From HGM12587 sp964602445 (lineage in GTDB: Bacteria > Bacillota > Clostridia > Lachnospirales > Lachnospiraceae): a stretch of DNA of 27,650 bases. The position numbers and the translations under genes are program-made. The stretch's first letter is position 1; each line of letters begins with the position of its first letter. This document shows positions 15,442 to 23,084 of the stretch, in pieces. The notes under the pieces are model-generated. The model ran no database searches. It worked only from the letters and a program-made list of their open reading frames with translations, and had not been told where the DNA came from. The stretch is taken from the NCBI GenBank assembly GCA_964602445.1, contig CAZRQV010000025.1, positions 1 through 27,650 on the forward strand. The letters are read 5' to 3'.

Positions 15442-16163
15442 AAGGAAAAACAGCTGTTGTGACCGGTGGCTCACGCGGTATCGGCGAAGCAATTGTTTAC
15501 AAATTTGCTTCTTTGGGTGCCAATGTGGCAGTTATTTATGCAGGAAATGCAGCCGCTGCAGAAAAAATTTGTAAAAAATGTATGCAGGAATATGGCGTTG
15601 AAGCAAAAGCATATCAATGCAATGTCGCTGATTTTTCAGCATCAAAGGAAACGGTTGCAAAGATAAAATCTGATTTCAGGGCAGTACAGTTTCTCATCAA
15701 CAATGCGGGCATTACCCGTGACGGTTTGCTTGCTGTAATGAAGGAAGAAGATTTTGATGCAGTCATGGATATAAACCTGAAAGGTGCTTTCAACATGATA
15801 AGACATATGACCGGACTGTTTCTCCGAGAACGTGAGGGGTGTATCATCAATATCACTTCGGTTTCCGGTATAACAGGCAATGCAGGACAGTGTAATTATT
15901 CTGCATCCAAAGCAGGTTTGATTGGTCTTACCAAGTCTGCTGCAAAAGAGCTGGCATCGAAAGGTATCCGGTGTAATGCGGTTGCCCCCGGATTTATCAT
16001 AACAGATATGACGGGAAATCAGACGGATAATCCGCTCCTGGACAGGATTCCTCTTGGCAAAATGGGAGAAACTGAGGATGTAGCGGATGCAGTAGCATAT
16101 CTTGCAACTGCCAAATATGTAACCGGCGAAGTTCTGCGGGTTGACGGCGGAATCGCTATGTAA
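15435..16163 (+). CDS. fabG: 3-oxoacyl-ACP reductase
   Basis: FabG reduces 3-oxoacyl-ACP to the 3-hydroxy form with NADPH. The 242-residue short-chain dehydrogenase has the cofactor loop TGGSRGIGEAI near the N-terminus, LINNAG, and the catalytic Ser142, Tyr155 and Lys159 (NITSVSG and YSASK), aligning with Ser138, Tyr151 and Lys155 of E. coli FabG. It ends in VTGEVLRVDGG, typical of FabG. The start overlaps fabD by 7 nt, and fabF follows after an AAGGAG site that overlaps the stop codon. Confidence 0.96.
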   Translation: MLKGKTAVVTGGSRGIGEAIVYKFASLGANVAVIYAGNAAAAEKICKKCMQEYGVEAKAYQCNVADFSASKETVAKIKSDFRAVQFLINNAGITRDGLLAVMKEEDFDAVMDINLKGAFNMIRHMTGLFLREREGCIINITSVSGITGNAGQCNYSASKAGLIGLTKSAAKELASKGIRCNAVAPGFIITDMTGNQTDNPLLDRIPLGKMGETEDVADAVAYLATAKYVTGEVLRVDGGIAM

Positions 16164-16173
16164 GGAGAAAAAT

Positions 16174-17412
16174 ATGAGTGAAAACAGAAGAGTTGTTGTT
16201 ACCGGAATCGGTGCAATAACCCCTTTGGGAAACAGTGTAGCAGATACTTGGAAAAGTATGAAAGATGGAAAAAACGGCATTGCTCCCATTACACATTTTG
16301 ATACAGAAAAATATAAGGCAAAATTAGCTGCTGAAGTTAAAGGATTTGATCCGAAAAAATATATGGAGATCAATGAGACTTTGCGTACTGACCGTTATAC
16401 GCAGTTTGCTGTTGCGGCAGCTCAACAGGCGGTAGAGGAAAGTGAAATTGAAGGCAAGGTAGAACCGGAACGGTTTGCAGTTCAGTTCGGTACAGGTATC
16501 GGTGGTATCGGAACTTTTGAAACTGAGCATACCAAACTGATGGAAAAAGGACCCCGACGTGTATCTCCTTTATTTGTTCCGATGATGATTGCTAATATGG
16601 CGGCAGGGACGATTGCGATTCGTCATGATTGCCGTGGATCTGCACAGCCTTCCGTTACAGCTTGTGCTTCAGGCTCCAATGCCATCGGTGAGGCAATGCG
16701 GCTAATCCGCCATGGTTATGCGGATGCGGTGATTACCGGTGGTGCAGAAGCTGCGATTGTCCCGTCTGCGATAGCAGGTTTTGTCAATATGCAGGCACTT
16801 TCTACTTCTGAAAATCCTGATGAGGCGTCATTGCCTTTTGACAAGCGCAGAGGAGGATTTGTTATCGGAGAAGGCGCTGTTGCGCTTGTACTGGAAGAGT
16901 ATGAACATGCAAAAGCACGTGGCGCTAAAATTTATGGAGAGATTTGTGGCTATGGTTCTACATGTGATGCATATCACATTACAGCACCTCATCCTGATGC
17001 CAGAGGCGGTGCACAGGCAATGATGGATGCGATGAAAGAAGCAAAATATACCGGAGATGATGTGGTATATGTCAATGCACACGGAACAGGGACACCTATG
17101 AATGATGCAGTGGAAACTGTTGCGATTAAGAAAGCACTTGGTGAAGAAAATGCAAAAAAAGCGTATATCAGTTCCACAAAGTCTATGACCGGACATATGC
17201 TCGGCGCAGCAGGTGCTGTGGAAGCCCTGGCTTGCCTTTTGGCATTGAACGAAGGTGTAATCCCGCCTACTATCAATTTAAACGAACAAGATGAAGCCTG
17301 TGCCCTGAACTGTGTGCCAAACAAGGCAGTAAATGCTGATATTACATTGGCACTTTCCAATTCACTTGGTTTTGGCGGACATAACGCTTGTCTTGCTTTC
17401 AGAAAGGTATAA
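16174..17412 (+). CDS. fabF: 3-oxoacyl-ACP synthase II (elongating ketosynthase)
   Basis: FabF condenses acyl-ACP with malonyl-ACP. The 412-residue protein begins RRVVVTGIGAITPLG and has the Cys164/His303/His341 triad (SVTACASGSNAIGEA, VNAHGTGTPMNDAVE, STKSMTGHMLGAAGA), matching C163/H303/H340 of E. coli FabF. The start is the ATG at 16174, 6 nt after AAGGAG; the frame is open further upstream, but that part overlaps fabG. It is the only ketosynthase in the operon: the priming enzyme FabH is absent, so chain initiation must come from elsewhere or by another route. Confidence 0.96.
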   Translation: MSENRRVVVTGIGAITPLGNSVADTWKSMKDGKNGIAPITHFDTEKYKAKLAAEVKGFDPKKYMEINETLRTDRYTQFAVAAAQQAVEESEIEGKVEPERFAVQFGTGIGGIGTFETEHTKLMEKGPRRVSPLFVPMMIANMAAGTIAIRHDCRGSAQPSVTACASGSNAIGEAMRLIRHGYADAVITGGAEAAIVPSAIAGFVNMQALSTSENPDEASLPFDKRRGGFVIGEGAVALVLEEYEHAKARGAKIYGEICGYGSTCDAYHITAPHPDARGGAQAMMDAMKEAKYTGDDVVYVNAHGTGTPMNDAVETVAIKKALGEENAKKAYISSTKSMTGHMLGAAGAVEALACLLALNEGVIPPTINLNEQDEACALNCVPNKAVNADITLALSNSLGFGGHNACLAFRKV

Positions 17413-17416
17413 TTCT

Positions 17417-17839
17417 ATGAATGAGACCAATATTCGAAAATATGCAGAATTAATGAAAGAACTTGGTTTGAGCGGACTTGAAGTTACAGAAGAAAACAGT
17501 AAGGTTCGCCTGGAACGTTCTGCAGCAATTGGGACGAAAGAAACAGTATATGCTGTTTCGGAGTCCGTTTCTGGTACACAGCCTGCCATAGAAAAGAAGG
17601 ATTATATCAGCGTGAAATCTTCGATTGTAGGAGTATTTTATGCTGCTCCTGCTGAAAATGCAGATCCTTATGTATCCGTCGGAGATCATGTGAAAAAAGG
17701 ACAGATACTTTGTATTGTGGAAGCGATGAAACTGATGAATGAGATTACCGCAGAAGAAGATGGTATGATCTCGGAAGTATGTGTAACGAATGGTCAGATT
17801 GTGGAATATGGCACAGAGCTGTTTCGCATTAGCAGGTAA
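17417..17839 (+). CDS. accB: Biotin carboxyl carrier protein of acetyl-CoA carboxylase
   Basis: AccB carries carboxybiotin between AccC and AccDA. The 140-residue chain has an N-terminal helical part (NIRKYAELMKELGLSGLEVTE), a Ser/Thr/Pro linker and a C-terminal biotinyl domain with VEAMKLMNEI; the biotinylated Lys is residue 105. The start at 17417 follows the fabF stop by 4 nt. An upstream in-frame Met lies inside fabF and is not used. It sits between fabF and fabZ, the standard clostridial order. Confidence 0.95.
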   Translation: MNETNIRKYAELMKELGLSGLEVTEENSKVRLERSAAIGTKETVYAVSESVSGTQPAIEKKDYISVKSSIVGVFYAAPAENADPYVSVGDHVKKGQILCIVEAMKLMNEITAEEDGMISEVCVTNGQIVEYGTELFRISR

Positions 17840-17843
17840 GAAT

Positions 17844-18260
17844 ATGAACAGAAAAGAGATAATGAATATATTGCCGCATAGGGAAAATATGCTGCTTTTA
17901 GATGATGTGGAGAATAAAAACGGTACTGCCATTGGGCATTATACCGTTCGTGGAGATGAATTTTTCTTAAAAGGTCATTTTCCCGAGAATCCTATTGTTC
18001 CCGGAGTGATTCTCTGTGAAATCCTGGCGCAGTCTGCTTGCGTGCTGATGCAGGATGCAATGAGTGAAGGAAAACTACCGGTTTACACAGGACTGAATAA
18101 TGTCAAGTTCCGATCCACCGTAAAGCCGGGCGATACGATTGAAACACAATGCCACATTAAGAGAGCAAAGCCCCCCTTTTATTTTGCAGAAGGCACGGTG
18201 ACTGTGGGAGGCAGACTATGCGTATCCGCTGAATTTTCCTTTGCGATTACAGGAGCGTAA
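17844..18260 (+). CDS. fabZ: 3-hydroxyacyl-ACP dehydratase
   Basis: FabZ dehydrates 3-hydroxyacyl-ACP to trans-2-enoyl-ACP. The 138-residue hot-dog-fold protein carries LPHRENMLLLDDV and the active-site stretch GHFPENPIVPGVILCEILAQ, with His45 and Glu59 at the same 14-residue spacing as His54/Glu68 of E. coli FabZ. The start at 17844 is 4 nt after accB; an earlier in-frame Met falls inside accB. No FabA- or FabN-type isomerase is seen, so the operon alone should give saturated chains unless this FabZ has isomerase activity. Confidence 0.95.
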   Translation: MNRKEIMNILPHRENMLLLDDVENKNGTAIGHYTVRGDEFFLKGHFPENPIVPGVILCEILAQSACVLMQDAMSEGKLPVYTGLNNVKFRSTVKPGDTIETQCHIKRAKPPFYFAEGTVTVGGRLCVSAEFSFAITGA

Positions 18261-18263
18261 ACT

Positions 18264-19571
18264 ATGTTTTCAAAAATACTAATTGCTAACCGTGGCGAAA
18301 TTGCTGTTCGTATCATTCGAGCATGTAAAGAAATGGGTGTATCTACGGTGGCTGTATATTCCGAAGCAGATAAAAACGCTTTACATGTGGCTCTGGCCGA
18401 CCAAAGCTATTGTATTGGCAGTTCTGAAGCTTCGGATAGTTATCTGAACGAAAATCAAATTATCAGCACTGCAATTTTATCCGGAGCCCAGGCGATTCAT
18501 CCCGGTTATGGATTCCTTTCTGAAAATGCACATTTTGCCCGGGCTTGCAGAAAGAACGGGTTGGTGTTCATCGGTCCGGATCCTGACAGTATGGAAAGGC
18601 TAAGTGATAAAGCAATCCTGAAAGAGCTTATACGAGATACGGGACTTTCGGTAATACCCGGAACAAAGGCTGTGGCATCTGTTGAAGAAGCAGAAAGAGC
18701 GGCCGAAAGAATTGGTTACCCTGTGATGCTCAAAGCATGTGCAGGCGGTGGCGGCAGAGGCATTCGCTTGATTCGTTCTGTCGATGAACTGAACGATGCT
18801 TATTTACAGGCAACGAATGAAGCAAACAGTGCTTTCGGTGACGGAAGCGTATATCTTGAAAAATACATCTTTCCCGCAAGGCATGTGGAATTGCAGATCC
18901 TGGCAGACGAACATGAAAATGTCGTGTGTCTTGGAGACCGTGACTGCTCCTTGCAGAGAAGAAATCAAAAATTACTGGAAGAAACGCCGTCTCCCGCAGT
19001 AAATGATGAGCAGCGGCAAAAAATGATTAAGCTTGCAGTGGATGCTGTAAAGAAAATCGGTTATGTTGGTGCCGGAACATTCGAATTTTTACTCGATAGA
19101 GACGGAAACTTTTGGTTTATGGAAATGAATGTCCGATTACAGGTGGAGCATTCAGTTACAGAAATGTTGACAGGGATTGATCTTGTGAAATGGCAGATTC
19201 GTATAGCTGCTGGTATTCCGCTGAACTTCACACAAAATGATATTAAGATAGAAGGTTCTGCAATCGAATGTCGTATCAATGCAAGAAGTTGTGGAACATT
19301 GAAAATGCTCCATGTTCCGGGTGGTCCGGCTGTCAGATTTGATACCTGTCTGATTCATGGTACAGTCGTATCGCCATACTACGATTCACTGCTTGGAAAA
19401 CTGATTGTATATGCTAAAACGCGGGAGGAAACCCTTCGGAAAATGCGGGCAGCGCTTTGTGAATTGGTCATTGACGGAATAACGACAAATATTGAGGAGC
19501 AACTGCGGATTGTAGAAGATGAACGCTTTACATCCGGAGATTATGATTTAACTTTTATGGGAAACAGGTGA
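18264..19571 (+). CDS. accC: Biotin carboxylase subunit of acetyl-CoA carboxylase
   Basis: AccC carboxylates the biotin on AccB using ATP and bicarbonate. The 435-residue ATP-grasp enzyme starts MFSKILIANRGEIAVRIIRA. It has HPGYGFLSEN, the glycine-rich ATP lid ACAGGGGRGIRL, and EMNVRLQVEHSVTEM, where the catalytic Arg, Gln, Val and Glu of the family are kept (the E. coli form is MNTRIQVEHPVTEM, so Thr and Pro are changed). It is slightly shorter than the usual 445-450. It starts 3 nt after fabZ. Confidence 0.96.
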   Translation: MFSKILIANRGEIAVRIIRACKEMGVSTVAVYSEADKNALHVALADQSYCIGSSEASDSYLNENQIISTAILSGAQAIHPGYGFLSENAHFARACRKNGLVFIGPDPDSMERLSDKAILKELIRDTGLSVIPGTKAVASVEEAERAAERIGYPVMLKACAGGGGRGIRLIRSVDELNDAYLQATNEANSAFGDGSVYLEKYIFPARHVELQILADEHENVVCLGDRDCSLQRRNQKLLEETPSPAVNDEQRQKMIKLAVDAVKKIGYVGAGTFEFLLDRDGNFWFMEMNVRLQVEHSVTEMLTGIDLVKWQIRIAAGIPLNFTQNDIKIEGSAIECRINARSCGTLKMLHVPGGPAVRFDTCLIHGTVVSPYYDSLLGKLIVYAKTREETLRKMRAALCELVIDGITTNIEEQLRIVEDERFTSGDYDLTFMGNR

Positions 19572-19575
19572 TGAA

Positions 19576-20436
19576 ATGGCATTGTTGAATTTTTTGAAAC
19601 CTAAAAATCTATTAGAAGAGGGTGGACGCACTTCTGCGCCTGTTCAGAGTGATGCCGGTGAGCCGGAGAAAAAATGCCCGAATTGCCGCAAGGATATTCC
19701 GTTAAGTCGTCTTTGGGCGAATGATCTGGTTTGTTCCTGCGGTTATCATTTCCGTATGAAAGCACGCCAGCGCATTCAAATGGTCACTGATAAAGGAAGC
19801 TTTTACGAATTATATTCAAACATGAAAGCAAATAATCCATTAAACTTTCCGGGATATCATGAAAAAATTGAAACTGTCCGTGTGGCAAGCGGCGAAAAAG
19901 AGGCTGTTGTATGCGGAACGGCAACCATTGGAAAGCAAAAATGCTGTCTGTTCGTGATGGAGTCGTATTTTATGATGGGCAGTATGGGAAGTGCTGTCGG
20001 TGAGAAAATCACGTCGCTTTTTGAGTATGCAGTTCAGCATCATTTACCGGTTGTTGGATTTACCGTATCCGGTGGTGCCCGCATGCAGGAAGGATTACTT
20101 TCTTTGATGCAGATGGCAAAAGTAAGTGCGGCTGTAAAACGTCATAGCGATGCGGGATTATTATATATTGCAGTGTTAACTGATCCGACAACCGGCGGCG
20201 TAACAGCGAGCTTTGCTATGGAAGCGGATATTATTCTAGCAGAACCCGGTGCAACGATTGGTTTTGCGGGCAAAAGAGTGATCGAACAAACAACAAAGAA
20301 ATCTCTTCCGAAAGAATTTCAAAAATCTGAATTTGTATTGGAACATGGATTTATTGACAACATCGTTTCACGTTCCAATCAGAAAAATTATTTAGCTGAG
20401 CTGCTGAAAATTCATAACAGGAGGGCAATGACATGA
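19576..20436 (+). CDS. accD: Acetyl-CoA carboxylase carboxyltransferase, beta subunit
   Basis: AccD with AccA moves the carboxyl group from biotin to acetyl-CoA, giving malonyl-CoA. The 286-residue protein has an N-terminal zinc ribbon followed by a crotonase-like core (VSGGARMQEGLLSLMQMAK, LTDPTTGGVTASFAMEADI, EPGATIGFAGKRVIEQT). The ribbon cysteines are 34, 37, 53 and 55, so the second knuckle is CxC rather than the usual CxxC. The start ATG at 19576 lies 4 nt after accC. Its stop overlaps the accA start (ATGA). Confidence 0.95.
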   Translation: MALLNFLKPKNLLEEGGRTSAPVQSDAGEPEKKCPNCRKDIPLSRLWANDLVCSCGYHFRMKARQRIQMVTDKGSFYELYSNMKANNPLNFPGYHEKIETVRVASGEKEAVVCGTATIGKQKCCLFVMESYFMMGSMGSAVGEKITSLFEYAVQHHLPVVGFTVSGGARMQEGLLSLMQMAKVSAAVKRHSDAGLLYIAVLTDPTTGGVTASFAMEADIILAEPGATIGFAGKRVIEQTTKKSLPKEFQKSEFVLEHGFIDNIVSRSNQKNYLAELLKIHNRRAMT

Positions 20437-21224
20437 ATGAGATTGCTTACGAGCGTGTAAAACTTGCCCGTGACAGTAAAAGACCGACCGGGCTTGATTA
20501 CATAAAAAATATTTTCAAAGATTTTATCGAATTTCACGGCGATCGTCGCTATGCAGATGATCCGGCAATTGTTGGTGGTATTGCAAAGCTGAACAACATT
20601 CCCGTGACAGTAATTGCGATTGAAAAAGGTCATACTGCAAAAGAACGTATTTACCGTAATTTCGGTATGCCTCAGCCGGAAGGATATCGAAAAGCATTAC
20701 GTCTTATGAAACAGGCAGAAAAGTTCGGCAGACCAATCATTTGCTTTGTGGATACATCCGGAGCATATTGTGGAATTGGTGCCGAGGAAAGAGGACAGGG
20801 ACAGGCGATTGCAGAAAATTTATTAGAAATGTCTACACTCTGTGTCCCTATTATATCTATTTTGATTGGCGAAGGAGGCAGCGGCGGTGCACTTGCACTT
20901 GCTGTAGCAGATCGGGTTTGGATGATGCAAAACGCAGTATATTCCGTCATTTCACCCGAAGGGTGTGCGAGCATTCTCTGGAAAGATTCTGCCAAGGCGG
21001 AAATGGCGGCAGAGAGTTTAAAATTAACGGCTGAGGATGCCAAAAGTCTTGGTGTGATTGAGAGAATCCTGTCCGAGAATGATTGTGGAAAAAAAGAGTT
21101 TTATGGACGAATTCGTTTCCTTTTAGCAGAAGAATTAAAAAAACTGTCAGATGATATCGATTTGACGCAGACCAGGTATGATAGATTCCGTAATTTAGGT
21201 GTCAATACAGTCTTTGAGGAGTAA
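20433..21224 (+). CDS. accA: Acetyl-CoA carboxylase carboxyltransferase, alpha subunit
   Basis: AccA is the partner of AccD in the carboxyltransferase. The 263-residue protein is shorter than E. coli AccA (319), mainly at the N-terminus, as is common in Firmicutes. Recognisable stretches are DSKRPTGLDYI, FIEFHGDRRYADDPAIVGGIA, KFGRPIICFVDTSGAYCGIGAEERGQ, IGEGGSGGALALAVADRV and SVISPEGCASILWKD. It overlaps accD by 4 nt, which would favour equal production of the two subunits. Confidence 0.96.
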   Translation: MNEIAYERVKLARDSKRPTGLDYIKNIFKDFIEFHGDRRYADDPAIVGGIAKLNNIPVTVIAIEKGHTAKERIYRNFGMPQPEGYRKALRLMKQAEKFGRPIICFVDTSGAYCGIGAEERGQGQAIAENLLEMSTLCVPIISILIGEGGSGGALALAVADRVWMMQNAVYSVISPEGCASILWKDSAKAEMAAESLKLTAEDAKSLGVIERILSENDCGKKEFYGRIRFLLAEELKKLSDDIDLTQTRYDRFRNLGVNTVFEE

Positions 21225-21226
21225 TT

Positions 21227-22855
21227 ATGAGCGTATACAAACAGTATTGCAATGAAATTATCGATGAAAATGGTAGATTAGAAAAAATAACACTTGAATA
21301 TCCCGACAACTTTAACTTTGGTTATGATGTTGTTGATAAAATTGCAGATGAATTTCCGGAAAAACGAGCTCTTGTGTGGTGTAATGTAGAAGGAGAGGAA
21401 CATATCTTTTCATTTGCAGATATAAAAAAATACAGTAATCAGATGGCGAATGTATTTCGCAGTGCAGGAATTGGTCACGGGGATCGTGTCATGCTGATTT
21501 TGAAACGTCACTATGAGTATTGGTTTGCAGCAGTTGCGCTACATAAACTGGGTGCTGTGATGATACCGGCAACTCACATGCTGACGGTCAGTGATTTTGT
21601 GTATCGTATCAAAACCTCAAAAGTAAAGGCGATTATATGTACGACACAAAATGATGTACCGGAAAAAATCACCTCGGCACTCAAAGAAGCTGAAACAACG
21701 GCGAAGCTCTGGTGTGTTGGACAGGAGACAGAAGGTTTTGAAAATCTGACCAATGCTATGAAAGATGCTTCTGAAGATTTTAAGCGTGTACAAACTCTGG
21801 TTACAGATCCAATGATGCTGTATTTTACCTCCGGAACTACGGGTTATCCTAAAGGTGTAATTCATGATCACAGCTATCCCCTTGCACATATCGTTACAGC
21901 AAAGTATTGGCATCAGGCAGAGGATAACGGATTACACTTTACGGTGGCAGAGACCGGATGGGCCAAGGCTTCATGGGGGAAAATATACGGACAATGGCTG
22001 ATTGGCAGTGCAGTGATGGTATATGATTTCGACAATTTTGAGCCAAAGCAATTGACCGCAGTGATTAACCGCTATGGTGTAACATCTTTCTGTGCGCCTC
22101 CAACTGTTTACCGTTATCTTGTGCGTAAAGGTATTCCAGATATGCCGACACTAAAGCACGCAACGACTGCAGGTGAAATGTTGGCTCCCGAGGTATTTCG
22201 AAAATTTGAAGAACGTACCGGCCTTCAATTGTGCGAAGGATATGGACAAACCGAAACAACGCTTCTGATGGCGAATTTCAAAGGCTGCGATATTGTGGAA
22301 GGAGCTATGGGGATACCATCGCCTCTCTATAACATTGAACTTCGAGGAAAGAACGGAGAACCGGTTGGTGTTGGGGATGTAGGAGAAGTTGTTATCGTTC
22401 CGAAAAAAGGATGTAAACCCCTCGGTGTGTTTAATGCATATCTTGACAATGAAGAACAGTATGAATATGTTTGGCGTGACGGTGTGTATCACACAGGTGA
22501 TGCGGCATATATGGATGAAAACGGTCGATATTGGTTTCATGGCCGTTTTGATGATATTATCAAAACCGGCGGATTTCGTGTAGGTCCGTGTGAGGTGGAA
22601 AATGTTCTGATGGAACATCCCGCTGTTGCGGAATGCAGTGTGATCGGCGTACCGGATTCGCTAAGAGGTCAGGCGATAAAAGCTGTCATTGTTCTTGATA
22701 CGGAATACACTTCTTCGCAGGAACTTGCGTTGGAAATTAAAAATTTTTGCAATCAAAAGCTTGCTGAATATAAGTGGATTCGTATGATTGAGTTCGTAAC
22801 CGAAATGCCTAAAACAATCAGCGGTAAAATTCAAAAAACAGTGCTTCGCAGTTAG
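21227..22855 (+). CDS. AMP-forming acyl-CoA synthetase (medium-chain/aryl type)
   Basis: This is a 542-residue member of the acyl-adenylate-forming family, which activates a carboxylic acid with ATP and transfers it to CoA. Motifs are the P-loop YFTSGTTGYPKG (about residues 199-210), GYGQTET (about 338-344), YHTGD (about 420-424), GRFDDIIKTGGFRVGP (hinge) and a C-terminal PKTISGKIQKTVLR with the catalytic Lys near 533. It is nearest in style to medium-chain acyl-CoA synthetases; acetate, branched short-chain or aryl acids are also possible. It follows accA by 2 nt, so it is the last intact gene of the fatty acid operon, an unusual companion. It may activate an exogenous acid as primer or recycle a released product; both are inference. 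Confidence 0.9.
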   Translation: MSVYKQYCNEIIDENGRLEKITLEYPDNFNFGYDVVDKIADEFPEKRALVWCNVEGEEHIFSFADIKKYSNQMANVFRSAGIGHGDRVMLILKRHYEYWFAAVALHKLGAVMIPATHMLTVSDFVYRIKTSKVKAIICTTQNDVPEKITSALKEAETTAKLWCVGQETEGFENLTNAMKDASEDFKRVQTLVTDPMMLYFTSGTTGYPKGVIHDHSYPLAHIVTAKYWHQAEDNGLHFTVAETGWAKASWGKIYGQWLIGSAVMVYDFDNFEPKQLTAVINRYGVTSFCAPPTVYRYLVRKGIPDMPTLKHATTAGEMLAPEVFRKFEERTGLQLCEGYGQTETTLLMANFKGCDIVEGAMGIPSPLYNIELRGKNGEPVGVGDVGEVVIVPKKGCKPLGVFNAYLDNEEQYEYVWRDGVYHTGDAAYMDENGRYWFHGRFDDIIKTGGFRVGPCEVENVLMEHPAVAECSVIGVPDSLRGQAIKAVIVLDTEYTSSQELALEIKNFCNQKLAEYKWIRMIEFVTEMPKTISGKIQKTVLRS

Positions 22856-22980
22856 AAATTAAGGCTTTAGAAACAGGATTCATCGGATTTACTGCAAAGG
22901 ACATTGAGATCAGATGTGATGAAAGCGGAACACCGGAAGTGACAAGCACTGCCGTTTGTTGTGCTCGAATAATTTTATGA
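22855..22980 (+). pseudogene. Decayed 3' fragment resembling holo-ACP synthase (acpS)
   Basis: Starting at the last base of the acyl-CoA synthetase stop, a different frame is open for 41 codons to TGA. It reads EIKALETGFIGFTAKDIEIR, then CDESGTPEV. This resembles the central part of AcpS proteins, where KEAxxKALGTGF, (S/T)xxDIEI and (N/D)D.xGKP occur in that order (for example B. subtilis AcpS: SKAFGTGI, FQDIEI, QNGKPY). The N-terminal half (GIGxD metal site) is missing, no start codon or ribosome binding site lies upstream, and after the PEV position the match is lost, including the HVSISH motif. I read it as a truncated relic. Recognition is from memory of the family and needs an alignment. 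Confidence 0.55.
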
Positions 22981-23013
22981 TTTTACAGAAAATCCAAAAA
23001 CGTCACAATTTTA

Positions 23014-23022
23014 TGCTATAAT
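23014..23022 (+). promoter_or_regulatory. Extended -10 promoter of the PAS-SARP regulator
   Basis: TGCTATAAT (23014-23022) is a perfect extended -10 element. No convincing -35 lies 16-18 bp upstream, and no GGAACGC repeat is present, so autoregulation through the same boxes is not indicated. Start codon 23085 follows after an AAAAGGAGA ribosome binding site. Confidence 0.55.
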
Positions 23023-23084
23023 TCATTTATAGATTTATATACAGTCCCATTGGCAGAAACGAAAACTCTGCAAAAGGAGATACT

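Noticed and set aside
15642..16373. Long (243-codon) minus-strand open frame opposite fabG and fabF
   Set aside because: Antisense shadow of two well-conserved genes; its sequence has no recognisable domain and no promoter or ribosome binding site was seen.
22979..22994. GATTTT-ACAG-AAAATC stem after the acpS relic as a terminator of the fatty acid operon
   Set aside because: AT-rich 6-bp stem with no following T-run; too weak to call a terminator, so read-through into the regulator remains possible.
23053..23071. GCAGA...TCTGC hairpin before the regulator's ribosome binding site
   Set aside because: Only a 5-bp stem with a 9-nt loop, easily explained by chance; no terminator or riboswitch features.
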